Source of the DNA: Candidatus Brachybacterium merdavium
Lineage (GTDB): Bacteria > Actinomycetota > Actinomycetes > Actinomycetales > Dermabacteraceae
DNA length: 64,000 nucleotides
Assembly (NCBI GenBank): GCA_019118275.1
Contig: DWZH01000017.1
Span: forward strand, 1 to 64,000
Reading direction: 5' to 3'
Shown: piece after piece, positions 56,212 to 64,000 of the stretch
How positions within the stretch are numbered: position 1 is the stretch's first letter
Layout of the letters: every line of letters begins with the position of its first letter
Notes under the pieces: generated by a model
Database searches by the model: none
What the model was told of the DNA's origin: nothing
What the model saw: only the letters and a program-made list of their open reading frames with translations
Program-made: the position numbers and the translations under genes

Positions 56212-56922
56212 GTGAGCAGCCCTGACCTTCGCACCGATGCCGACGACGACTTCGCCGCCGAGGACGCCCCGTCCGCGACGGGCGGCGCCCTGGTCGATGA
56301 GTCCCGACGCGTCCTGGTCCATCTCCTGCAGGGGCCCTTCCTGGACGGCCGGCGCGATGGCGCCCGCTACGCCCAGCTGCTGCGCGATCGCTCCGCCATC
56401 GAAGCGCGCCTGGCCGACCAGTTCCTCGAACTGATCGTCGACGACGACGCCCAGGTCGCCTTCGTGCGCCAGAGCGAGGAGGATCCCGACGCCCCCAAAC
56501 TGCTGCGGCGCCTGACCGGCCTGAACCGCCTGGACTCCGTGTTGTTGCTGGTCCTGCGGCAGATGCTGCTGACCCAGTCCTCCCGGGGACAGCGCACCGT
56601 GGTCTCCGAGCCCGAGATCCAGCAGGCCCTGGCCGCATACCGCCGCACCACCTCGACCGACGAGGCCGGCTTCGCCAAGGAGGTCCGCAGCTCGATCGCC
56701 AAGATCCAGCGAGCCGGGCTGCTCGACGAGCAGGGAGACGACTTCGAAGTCTCCCCGGTGCTGCGCCTGATGATCGGGCCCGACACCGCCCGCGAGTTCA
56801 TCGCGCTCTATCGCGAGGCCGGGGTGGACGGCCTCGAGGACCCCAGCGACGCCGAGGACGAGGGCCAGCCGGCAGGTGAAGAGGCGGCGGGGACCGCAGC
56901 GGAGGGGACCGGCCGCCCCTGA
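56212..56922 (+). CDS. jetB: Wadjet component JetB (DUF4194), KITE-like
   Basis: A 236-residue DUF4194 protein of normal length plus a low-complexity tail. Recognisable parts are ESRRVLVHLLQGPFLDG, VDDDAQVAFVRQSEEDPDAP, KLLRRLTGLNRLDSVLLLVL and EVRSSIAKIQRAGLLDEQ, which form two winged helices in the family. JetB is the KITE subunit that binds JetA and the SMC-like JetC in the plasmid-cleaving Wadjet complex. Here it has no jet neighbour: a divergent coiled-coil gene is upstream and a TarS-like transferase promoter starts 44 bases after its stop. Its C-terminal ~50 codons have a decayed second copy at 61076-61225. Confidence 0.82.
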   Translation: MSSPDLRTDADDDFAAEDAPSATGGALVDESRRVLVHLLQGPFLDGRRDGARYAQLLRDRSAIEARLADQFLELIVDDDAQVAFVRQSEEDPDAPKLLRRLTGLNRLDSVLLLVLRQMLLTQSSRGQRTVVSEPEIQQALAAYRRTTSTDEAGFAKEVRSSIAKIQRAGLLDEQGDDFEVSPVLRLMIGPDTAREFIALYREAGVDGLEDPSDAEDEGQPAGEEAAGTAAEGTGRP

Positions 56923-56965
56923 TCGCGCGAGATCTCCCGACCGTGCGGTCCGGGGCGCGGCGAGC

Positions 56966-56994
56966 TTGAGGAACCGGCGCTGAACGTTTACCGT
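56966..56994 (+). promoter_or_regulatory. Promoter of the first teichoic-acid-type pair
   Basis: TTGAGG (56966-56971) and TACCGT (56989-56994) are separated by 17 bases, a good match to a housekeeping promoter. The start site would be near 57001, about 70 bases before the GTG chosen for the transferase. Confidence 0.6.
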
Positions 56995-57072
56995 TCTGTG
57001 ACCTCGAGAGATACGACCCCGCGAGACTCACCACACCCGGCTGAGCGCGCAGAGATCGCAGGAGAGCTCCCC

Positions 57073-58992
57073 GTGAACCAGAAGACTGCAGATAACCCAC
57101 TCGTCTCGCTCGTGATCCCGGTATACAACTCAATGCCGTATCTCATCGAGACCCTTGACGCGATCGAGGTGCAGGGCCTCGACGAGGACCAGCTCGAAGT
57201 GATCCTGGTCAATGACGGGTCCACCGATGGTTCCGAGAAGGTGCTCGCCGAGTACGCGGCGAAGCACCCGAACTATCGGCTGATCAACCAGCCGAACTCC
57301 GGGGGGCCGGCCGATCCCTGCAACAAGGGCATCGCAGCAGTCACCGGTAAGTACTTCTTCGTGGTGGGCTCCGACGACGTGCTCACCAAGGGAGCTCTCG
57401 GCGATCTCGCGGCCTACGCCGAGGAGCACGGCTCCGACATCGTGCTGGCGAAGATGGCCGGCATCAACGGGCGCCATGCGCCGGGCTCGATGTTCAAAGC
57501 CACGAAGCCTGATGCGCATCTGGTCAAGGACAGCCTGTTCAACTCGCTCACGGCGATCAAGCTGTTCCGAACTGATCTCGTGACCAAGACGGGCGCACAC
57601 AACCCGACCCATCTGCGCATCGGCTCCGACCAGCCCTTCACCGCGGCGTGCTATCTGGTGGCGAAGAAGATCAGCGTGCGCGCCGACCGCCCGTTCGTCA
57701 TGATCCGCAAGCGCGATGATGGCAAGAACGTCACTTCTCGCCCCCGCACGGCCACGGAGTACTCGGACCTGCTCACGGCACTGGTCGACGAAATCATCAG
57801 ATGGTCCGATCCCGGTGAGATTCGCGACGGCGTGCTTCATCGGCCAGTCCACGGTGCGATGCGCAAGACGCTCCTTCCCCGCTTCTTGGACGTCGACGAG
57901 GAGGAGCAGGAGCGCATCATCTCCGAGATGCAGAGAGTGGTGGGCCCGCACTTCAACGATGCGGTGGCCGCTCACCTCGGATCCCTGGATCGTGTGAAGG
58001 CACGCCTTGCCCTCGCGGGCCGGATCGACGAGCTGCGGGCGCTCATCCAGTGGGAGAAGGACGGCGGCAAGACGCGACTCGCCCACGGTGACGGGGGCTT
58101 TCTGCTTGATCTGCCGCAGGAGCTGGTCGAGCAGATCGGTGACGAGGTCCTCCACGACGTCAAGGTGGTCGGGGTGGCAACGCTGGAGGACCTCGCCGTC
58201 GAGAACGGTGCGATCAGCCTAGAAGCGAGCGCGTATGTGCGCGATGCCGCTGTGGCCCCCGACGACGTCGTCCTCAGGGCCCGAATCCGGGGGTCTGAGG
58301 AGTCGGTCGACTTCCCGGTGCGGCAGCATTCAGCCACTGTGGCCGGTACACCGGGCGCGCGTTTCCACGCCGAGTTCGATGCGACCGGCTTAGCGGAGGG
58401 AGTCTGGGATCTCTATGTCGTCCAGCGATTCGGCGCAGACGAGCTCGAGAACCGACTCGGACGAAACCGCTCCGAGGACGTCACGGACGAACGTCGCTTG
58501 CTCATCGATTCCGATCGCCGCCGAGAAGTGGGCGTCGCGTACTTCACCAAGGGGTACGGGAACCTCTCCCTGGACATCGGATACACCTTGCTCGCGCGCA
58601 CCGGTCCGCGAGCCGCGGTGGCCGGGGTGCTGGATACTGGCCCTGGAGGTCGAGTGGCACTGTTGCGCACCGACGCTCCGGAGACGCTTCAGATCACAGT
58701 CCAGCAAGAAGGAGCGACGGGGACAGGCGAGACAGCTGCCTTCGTCGCGCGTCTCGAAGGCGGACTCATAGCGGTCTCCCTCCCGGAAGGCTCTGGGAGC
58801 ATCAGAGTGGCGAACCCTCAGGGGGCGGTCGTGCTTCCGCTCCCTGGGCCGGTCACGTTCTCCGATGAGCGACCGCGCGTGGCTTCCACTCCTGCTCGAT
58901 CCGGAAGGGTCGTCGAGAAGGGGCTGCGTGCGGGACGCGGAATAGCCCGCCGGCTCGGAGTCCGTCGTCCAGGTTTCCTGCGGAGGCGCTGA
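57073..58992 (+). CDS. TarS-like teichoic acid glycosyltransferase (GT2), first copy
   Basis: A 639-residue protein. Residues ~8-230 are a GT-A family-2 domain (VSLVIPVYNSMPYLIETLDA, ILVNDGSTDGSEKVL, GSDDVLTKGAL). Further stretches closely follow staphylococcal TarS: KMAGINGRHAPGSMFKATKP, RIGSDQPFTAACYLVAKKIS. The helical linker and C-terminal beta-rich half also match, including YFTKGYGNLSLDIGYTLLAR, the region that trimerises TarS. It probably adds a sugar to a poly(polyol phosphate) chain in the cytoplasm before export. The GTG at 57073 has GCAGGAGAG upstream; the GTG at 56998 lies too close to the promoter. It pairs with the TagB/TagF-like gene that follows. Confidence 0.8.
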   Translation: MNQKTADNPLVSLVIPVYNSMPYLIETLDAIEVQGLDEDQLEVILVNDGSTDGSEKVLAEYAAKHPNYRLINQPNSGGPADPCNKGIAAVTGKYFFVVGSDDVLTKGALGDLAAYAEEHGSDIVLAKMAGINGRHAPGSMFKATKPDAHLVKDSLFNSLTAIKLFRTDLVTKTGAHNPTHLRIGSDQPFTAACYLVAKKISVRADRPFVMIRKRDDGKNVTSRPRTATEYSDLLTALVDEIIRWSDPGEIRDGVLHRPVHGAMRKTLLPRFLDVDEEEQERIISEMQRVVGPHFNDAVAAHLGSLDRVKARLALAGRIDELRALIQWEKDGGKTRLAHGDGGFLLDLPQELVEQIGDEVLHDVKVVGVATLEDLAVENGAISLEASAYVRDAAVAPDDVVLRARIRGSEESVDFPVRQHSATVAGTPGARFHAEFDATGLAEGVWDLYVVQRFGADELENRLGRNRSEDVTDERRLLIDSDRRREVGVAYFTKGYGNLSLDIGYTLLARTGPRAAVAGVLDTGPGGRVALLRTDAPETLQITVQQEGATGTGETAAFVARLEGGLIAVSLPEGSGSIRVANPQGAVVLPLPGPVTFSDERPRVASTPARSGRVVEKGLRAGRGIARRLGVRRPGFLRRR

Positions 58993-59093
58993 GCAACGCT
59001 GCGCCCAGGGCGTCGTCCGGTTCAAGACCGAGCGAGGCCTCCAAGTCATCTGCCGAGGCCCCGGCAGTACGTAGGAATGGGAGGGAGTGCAGG

Positions 59094-60806
59094 GTGAAGG
59101 CGATCAGCGTTCGTCAAGCGACGAAGATGATGTCCTTGTGGCCCGCGCTGGTCAACACTCTCGCCGTGCTTGCAACCGTGGCGGTTGTGAGCACGGGTGG
59201 GACCCGATGGGCGCCGGCGGCGTTCCTCGTTCCCCTCGTGATCATCCTGTGGCGCCAGCGCCGCACTGTGCTGCGGGTGCCCAGGGGTGTCGGCGGCCTC
59301 GGCAGATACATCACCGCTCGCTTCATCCTGATCGCTGCGGCGGGAGCACAGATCTTCGCGGCCAGTCAGTTCCAAGCGCTGGAGATCGCGGCGTTCGCCT
59401 GTGCCATGACTGCGCTCGCTGTCGAGCCCATGGTGCGCTCTGCCAACGGAGTCGCCGCCCCCTACGCGTCGAACTTTCCGGGTCCACCGGCTCGAAACCG
59501 CGCCGCTTTCCCGTACGGCTGGATCTTCACCCTCAACCTGGTGGGGCTCCTGGCCCTCGTCCTCACCGATCTGGCCGCGACGCCGTTGCTTGCCGTGGCC
59601 GGTGCGGTCTCGATCGTCTCGATCGTGCTTGCGCTTCTTGCCTTTGTGGATATTGCCCAACGTATCCGAGCCCGGCGCCGCTTCCAGGCGAATCTGCCAC
59701 AGCTCCTCGAGGAGGTGGGCCCGGTCTTCTACCTGTATTGGCACGCCCCACCTCGTTCCGCTTTCCAGGTCACGATGTGGTTGCCGTACCTCGAGCGCCT
59801 CGGAGTGCCCTTTGTGCTGGTGGTGCGGACCATACCGAACTTCAGACAGCTCGCCTCCGCCACGGATCACCCCGTTCTGCTGCGCCGTTCGATCCCAGAT
59901 CTCGATGCCCTGATCGTCCCGTCCGCTCGAGGTGTGTTCTACGTCAACAATGCGATGCGCAACAACCACATGGTGCGCTATTCAGGACTCACTCATATCC
60001 AGCTCCTGCATGGGGAATCCGACAAGGCCTCCAGTGCAAACCCGGTCACCCGCATGTACGACCGCGACTTCGTGGCCGGCCAGGCCGCGATCGACCGCTT
60101 CGAGAAGTTCGGAGTCTCGATGCATCCCGACATCTTCCGCATCGTGGGCCGCCCCCAGGTGGAAGAAGTCTACGGAGAGCGGGGGTTGATCGGGCAGCTC
60201 GAGAATCCTTCCGTCCTGTATGCGCCCACATGGCTCGGCTACCAGGCAGAGACGAATTATTCCTCTCTGGCTGCCGGGCCGACGATCATCCAGGGCCTGC
60301 TCGACCGCAGTTGCCGGGTGGTGTTCCGCCCGCACCCGTACAGCTCGCGCGATCCTGAACTGCGGGAAGCATGCCGCAAGATTCGAGGGATGCTGGAGGC
60401 TGACGCCGCCACCACCGGGCGGGAGCATCTCTTCGGTGCGCTCGCGGAGAAGGAGATGAGCGTCTTCGATTGCTTCAACGTCTCCGATGCATTGATCTCG
60501 GACGTCTCCGCAGTGGTCGGCGACTTCCTCCATTCCGGAAAGCCACTGGCGATGGTTTCACCACGCACCGGCGCGGAGGAGTTCGTCGAGGAGTTCCCGA
60601 TGGCGAACGCAGCATACGTCCTGGTTGCCGAAGGGAACACGGTGCACAACCTCGATCAGGTACTTGACGAGCTGATCGGTCGCGACTCCAAGCGTGAAGA
60701 ACGATTGAGCTGGGCGACTTATTACCTCGGTGACATCCCGAGGGAGAACTACGCTGATCGGTTCGTACAGGTAGCGCGTGAAGAGCTGGGGCTCGAACCG
60801 GTATAG
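59094..60806 (+). CDS. TagB/TagF-like CDP-glycerol glycerophosphotransferase, first copy
   Basis: A 570-residue protein. Residues ~15-185 contain about five membrane segments; the rest is the glycerophosphotransferase domain with FYVNNAMRNNHMVRYSG, the active-site histidine segment THIQLLHGESDKASSANPV, FVAGQAAIDRFEKFGV, VLYAPTWLGYQAETNYSSL, FRPHPYSSRDPELR and ISDVSAVVGDFLHSGKPLA. Such enzymes prime or polymerise glycerol- or ribitol-phosphate chains on undecaprenyl lipids. The membrane-bound N-terminal extension differs from Bacillus TagF. The GTG start is preceded by gggagtgcagg. Confidence 0.82.
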   Translation: MKAISVRQATKMMSLWPALVNTLAVLATVAVVSTGGTRWAPAAFLVPLVIILWRQRRTVLRVPRGVGGLGRYITARFILIAAAGAQIFAASQFQALEIAAFACAMTALAVEPMVRSANGVAAPYASNFPGPPARNRAAFPYGWIFTLNLVGLLALVLTDLAATPLLAVAGAVSIVSIVLALLAFVDIAQRIRARRRFQANLPQLLEEVGPVFYLYWHAPPRSAFQVTMWLPYLERLGVPFVLVVRTIPNFRQLASATDHPVLLRRSIPDLDALIVPSARGVFYVNNAMRNNHMVRYSGLTHIQLLHGESDKASSANPVTRMYDRDFVAGQAAIDRFEKFGVSMHPDIFRIVGRPQVEEVYGERGLIGQLENPSVLYAPTWLGYQAETNYSSLAAGPTIIQGLLDRSCRVVFRPHPYSSRDPELREACRKIRGMLEADAATTGREHLFGALAEKEMSVFDCFNVSDALISDVSAVVGDFLHSGKPLAMVSPRTGAEEFVEEFPMANAAYVLVAEGNTVHNLDQVLDELIGRDSKREERLSWATYYLGDIPRENYADRFVQVAREELGLEPV

Positions 60807-61075
60807 AAGCTCTACGGCATTTCCCGCTCGACGGCGCGGCGTTCTCAATGTCATGCCGCAGGACATCGAGGTCTTCCTGATGGGAAGCTCGAGATCTTCC
60901 ATGATCGGAAGGCCTCGACGCCTATCCCGGCACCGATGCGTCCACCAGCCCGCCGCCACCTGCCCCCTCAACCGCGAAGAGTCCGATTAGTGTGTCCTCA
61001 CGACCTCATCAACCCTGCGATCAGCAATAACACCCTGCGAACCAGGGGATCGAGCGCGAGAGGTCCAAGTCAGGT
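60807..61075. other. Decayed DNA before the jetB remnant
   Basis: About 270 bases with no gene. One plus-strand frame around 60870-60910 reads PDGKLEIFHDRKAS, reminiscent of the C-terminal strand of some DDE-type transposases, but it is short and surrounded by unrelated sequence. There are no inverted repeats. It may be residue of an insertion element. Confidence 0.3.
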
Positions 61076-61225
61076 CTGATGATCCGGCCCGCCCCCGCCT
61101 GCGAGTTCATCGCTCTCTATCGCGAGGCTGGCGTGGACAGCCTCGAGGGCCCGGGCGACGCCGAGAGTAAGGGCGGTGACGAGGGCACCCCGGCGCCGGG
61201 CTCGGACGCCCGTGCCGGGACCTGA
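61076..61225 (+). pseudogene. jetB 3'-end remnant
   Basis: The plus-strand frame reads LMIRPAPACEFIALYREA followed by GVDSLEGPGDAE and ends TGA. It matches the intact JetB C-terminus LMIGPDTAREFIALYREA, GVDGLEDPSDAE at both protein and DNA level (for example ctctatcgcgaggc here and ctctatcgcgaggc in jetB). The first ~180 codons are missing, there is no start, and key residues drift, so it is a fragment. The acidic tail has diverged in sequence and length. Confidence 0.8.
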
Positions 61226-61246
61226 ACGGACTGCCCCGTCGCCAAA

Positions 61247-61280
61247 CCGAACCGTCCGACCCACTGGTCAGACGGTTCGG
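61247..61280. terminator. Terminator hairpin after the jetB remnant
   Basis: Arms ccgaaccgtccgacc and ggtcagacggttcgg pair with one wobble over a four-base loop. It could end transcription from the remnant side or from the convergent transferase gene at 61335. Confidence 0.7.
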
Positions 61281-61334
61281 CGAGCACGCCAGGGTAGTGC
61301 GCAAAGGTCCGCTTGGCAGTGCCGGGCGATGGCG

Positions 61335-63212
61335 TCAGTTGTCCTGCGGGTCGTTCGGGCTGTCGCGTTCGCTGTCGGGGAACTCATCCAGTTCGCTCTC
61401 GGGCCCCGGGCGATCCTGGCCGGCCTGCCCCCGGATCTCGGAGCCACCTTCCTCGCCTTCCGCCGGGGCAGTCATCGCGGCAGCCGGCTTGCGCGCCTCC
61501 AAGACCACCTGTCGTGCAGCGCCGACGAATGCTTCAGCGTAGTTCTCCGGTGGGAAAGGGCCCAGGTAGTACTCGCGGGTCGCCCTACGCTGCTCTGCCT
61601 TGCTGTCGTGAAGCAGCAGCTCATCGAGAGCCTCGTTCAGGTTGGACAGGTCGTGCGTGATGACGTACGCGGATCGGGCCAACGGGAAGGCCCTCTCGAA
61701 CTCGTCGATGGTCGTGGTCATCGTGACCAGCCCATAGGGCTTCCCCGAATGCAGGAAGTCGGGCACCACGGATGAGACGTCAGAGATCATCGCGTCGGCT
61801 GCATTGAAGCAGCCGAACGCGTCCAGCGCCTTCTCCGCGCGCCGCCCGTACCGGTGCTCGCGGCCGCTCCTCTCGCGGTCGGCACGCAGAAGCGCGTGGA
61901 TCTCTCGAATGTTCTGACGCGCCTCCGGATTGCGGTAGCTGAACGGGTGGGGGCGAAAGATGACTGTCTGGCCGCGAGCGATGAGCTCACGGATGATCGG
62001 TGGCCCGACCGGGAGGGAGCCGTAGTTCGTGTCGGCGTAATGACCTTCCCAGGTGGGCGCATAGAGGACGGTGCGCACCGGGAGGTTCTCAGGGCCCTGC
62101 TGCTCGACCGACTCCACCTGTGGTCGGCCGACGATCGTGAACTTGTGCTTCGGGATGTCCACGCCATTGTTCTCGTAGCGGTCGATGCCGGCCTGGCCGG
62201 CCACGAAGACCTTGTCGTAGAGGGCAGTCACCGGGTTGAAGCTGGAGGCCTTGTCGCTGTCACCGTGCAGAAGCTGCACGTGTGTCATGTGCGGATACCG
62301 CACCAAGTGGACGTTCGGCGCGGAGTTGTTCACATAGAACGCGGCGGTCATGTTGGGCGTGATCACATCGTCGAGCTGCCAGATGTTCGTACGCACCACC
62401 ACCGGAGCATCGGTTAGGCGGGTGATCTCACGGAAGGCCGAGGTACGGCGCAGCACCACGATGAACCTCTCGCCGATGCGCTCGAGGAAATCGATCCACA
62501 TGCCCACCTGGTACGCGGATCCCGCCGGGACTCCGTAGTACAGGACGAACTTCGGGTCGTAGGCCTCGACGGCGGCGTAGAGATTGTTGTCGGAGTCGAC
62601 CGACTCCCGGATGCGCTGGTACGAGTCCAGCGCGGAGGCACCGGCGAGTCCCAGGGCGATCAACGGCAGCGGCAAGAGCGCTCCGGCAGGCACATGCACG
62701 AGCAGCAGTGCGCTCGCCAGCGCCGTCAGGGACAGGTCCAGGAACATGACAAGGTTCACCGGGAACTTCGGGCCCCGCGTGTCCGAGATGCCGGGCAAGT
62801 TCTTGACACGCAGCTTGCGGCCGGGAGCCACGCGAGTGACGACAGGCTCGGCGAGCGGAAGAAGGGGGAAGAGGGAGAGCGCGATCCAGCCGACCGGGCC
62901 GACACTGTCCATGCTCCAGCCGATGCTGAGCGGCAAAAGGCTCAGCGCGAGGCGAATACCGTGTTCGCCCGTGAGCGCGGTCCGTGTCACGCCCTTACGC
63001 AGCCTGCGGAACCCGCGCCTGATGAGGATGAAGAACGGGTAGATGGCGGGGATGACCGCGATCGCGGGATGGACGCCGATAGCCAGCAGTATCAGCGGCA
63101 GCAGGGCGAAAACGGTCTGTGTGAGCCGTCGTCTCAGGCCTCTGACTCTGCCCCACGGGATGACCATTCGGTGGGTCGGGGCGACAGTGGGAGAGGACTG
63201 GGTTTGGCTCAT
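61335..63212 (-). CDS. TagB/TagF-like CDP-glycerol glycerophosphotransferase, second copy
   Basis: A 625-residue paralogue of the protein at 59094 on the opposite strand. The N-terminal membrane region (~200 residues) is followed by AFYVNNSAPNVHLVRYPH, the catalytic THVQLLHGDSDKASSFNPV, FVAGQAGIDRYENNGV, VLYAPTWEGHYADTNYGSL, FRPHPFSYRNPEARQ and ISDVSSVVPDFLHSGKPYG. A 45-residue acidic Glu/Gly/Pro tail is unique to this copy. The ATG follows an AGGAG box. It is divergent from the next TarS-like gene and convergent with the jetB remnant. Confidence 0.82.
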   Translation of the reverse strand: MSQTQSSPTVAPTHRMVIPWGRVRGLRRRLTQTVFALLPLILLAIGVHPAIAVIPAIYPFFILIRRGFRRLRKGVTRTALTGEHGIRLALSLLPLSIGWSMDSVGPVGWIALSLFPLLPLAEPVVTRVAPGRKLRVKNLPGISDTRGPKFPVNLVMFLDLSLTALASALLLVHVPAGALLPLPLIALGLAGASALDSYQRIRESVDSDNNLYAAVEAYDPKFVLYYGVPAGSAYQVGMWIDFLERIGERFIVVLRRTSAFREITRLTDAPVVVRTNIWQLDDVITPNMTAAFYVNNSAPNVHLVRYPHMTHVQLLHGDSDKASSFNPVTALYDKVFVAGQAGIDRYENNGVDIPKHKFTIVGRPQVESVEQQGPENLPVRTVLYAPTWEGHYADTNYGSLPVGPPIIRELIARGQTVIFRPHPFSYRNPEARQNIREIHALLRADRERSGREHRYGRRAEKALDAFGCFNAADAMISDVSSVVPDFLHSGKPYGLVTMTTTIDEFERAFPLARSAYVITHDLSNLNEALDELLLHDSKAEQRRATREYYLGPFPPENYAEAFVGAARQVVLEARKPAAAMTAPAEGEEGGSEIRGQAGQDRPGPESELDEFPDSERDSPNDPQDN

Positions 63213-63609
63213 CGCCGGGAGCTCCTAGCGGGTCGGGGGCATCGAAACGGGCACGGCTCGAACGCGCACGACCATGGCGCTCACAGCCGTTCGGTGCTGG
63301 ACAGGTTAGCGGTGGGCGACCATCGATTTCGTTCACGGACGGTCTTGCCAGCGTTCACTCTACGTTTCCTCGTGGCTCACCAGTCGCAGCAACGCTGGCA
63401 GACGGGGGCAGGTCGTGCTGGTGCTGGACTCCGGCGAGGCACACCGCAGCAGGTCGCGCTGGATGAACTGCGCGCCGGTGACCGCGCAGACGGTGGGCGT
63501 CCTTATAGTGATGGAGGTCGAGCGACGTCAGCTGCGACTCGACCCGAGAAATGTTCATGAAGACACGCGAGCGGTGAAACGACCAGCTCGCGCAGACCCG
63601 GGAGGCCGC
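63213..63609. other. Divergent regulatory gap
   Basis: About 400 bases between divergent teichoic-acid-type genes. TATAGT at 63504-63509 is a -10 candidate for the plus-strand transferase, and TAACCT on the minus strand (63308-63303) for the polymerase. Neither has a convincing -35. No repeats or genes were seen. Confidence 0.4.
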
Positions 63610-64000
63610 ATGACCAGCAGCGCGGATGAGGATCAGCCACTCGTATCGATGGTGATCCCCGTGTACAACTCCCTGACATACCTCTCGGAGACTCTCGACT
63701 CCATGCTCCACCAGGGGCTCTCGGAGAATGAGCTGGAAGTCATCTTGGTCAACGATGGATCAGATGATGGTTCCGAGCGTGTCGTGGATGAGTATGCGGC
63801 TCGCTACCCGAATTTCCGAGTGATCCACCAGGAGCAGTCCGGAGGCCCCGCCACACCGTGCAACGTCGGCGCCTACGCTGCCCGGGGCCGCTACTTCTTC
63901 CTGCTGGGCTCGGATGATGTGATGACCCCGAATGCCCTGCGAGACCTCGTGACGGTAGCTGAGCGTGAAGAATCCGATGTGGTCCTTGGGAAGTTGGGAA
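63610..64000 (+). CDS. TarS-like glycosyltransferase (GT2), second copy, 5' part
   Basis: The first 130 residues of a GT2 enzyme cut by the window edge. VSMVIPVYNSLTYLSETLDS, EVILVNDGSDDGSERVVDEY, SGGPATPCNVGAYAARGRYF and LLGSDDVMTPNAL align residue by residue with the transferase at 57073 (VSLVIPVYNS, VILVNDGSTDGSE, SGGPADPCNKG, VVGSDDVLT). The GSDD stretch includes the metal-binding acidic motif. A ggagg box precedes the ATG. It is probably another teichoic acid glycosyltransferase; a full-length comparison needs the missing 3' part. Confidence 0.8.
   Translation, partial: MTSSADEDQPLVSMVIPVYNSLTYLSETLDSMLHQGLSENELEVILVNDGSDDGSERVVDEYAARYPNFRVIHQEQSGGPATPCNVGAYAARGRYFFLLGSDDVMTPNALRDLVTVAEREESDVVLGKLG

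Overview
The window is high-GC DNA, with short 4-base ATGA/GTGA gene overlaps, GTG starts and TANNNT -10 boxes placed just upstream of start codons. Together with a coproporphyrin-dependent haem cluster, a DUF222/HNH nuclease and many Micrococcales-type proteins, this points to an actinobacterium, most likely Dermabacteraceae (Brachybacterium-like). That placement is inference; there is no rRNA in the window.

Layout. 0-1.8 kb: the end of a sulfolipid pair (UDP-sulfoquinovose synthase, cut by the window edge, and an SqdX-like glycosyltransferase). 2-7.6 kb: small accessory genes (phosphotransferase, VOC protein, pentapeptide-repeat protein, a CAT-anticodon tRNA with an unusual C33, a DUF4265 protein, a DUF222/HNH nuclease). 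7.7-18.8 kb: a complete haem b pathway, with hemE-cgoX-chdC-cpfC-hemC-hemD-hemB-hemL on the minus strand and hemA divergent. 18.9-29.4 kb: envelope genes, including two OafA-type acyltransferase/SGNH proteins, a DUF6541-like membrane protein and an M18 aminopeptidase. 29.4-36.6 kb: tgt, a membrane-anchored propeller protein, a Q/P-rich membrane protein and a LacZ-type beta-galactosidase. 36.6-37.5 kb: a gene-free stretch holding four unrelated tandem-repeat arrays.

37.5-61.3 kb: genes of the Wadjet (JetABCD) plasmid-defence family are present but scattered. An intact jetA (DUF3375) lies at 37.5 kb, an intact jetB (DUF4194) at 56.2 kb, and a decayed copy of the jetB 3' end at 61.1 kb; no jetC or jetD is in the window. 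Between jetA and jetB are a LplB/LplC-type carbohydrate importer with four tandem paralogous Tat-type lipoprotein binding proteins, YesL-like, Gfo/Idh/MocA, GDPD and LacI genes, then a YeeE/TusA-like thiosulfate uptake pair. From 57 kb to the end are two pairs of teichoic-acid-type enzymes (TarS-like GT2 plus TagB/TagF-like polymerase), one pair on each side of the jetB remnant.

A window-wide oddity is the number of short, mutually unrelated tandem-repeat arrays in intergenic DNA (periods 9 to 37 bases). Comparable repeat-coded low-complexity tracts occur inside several haem enzymes and membrane proteins. The most interesting signals are the split Wadjet genes with a duplicated jetB tail, the repeat-dense region, the C33 tRNA, the four-fold binding-protein array and a possible AUC start codon.
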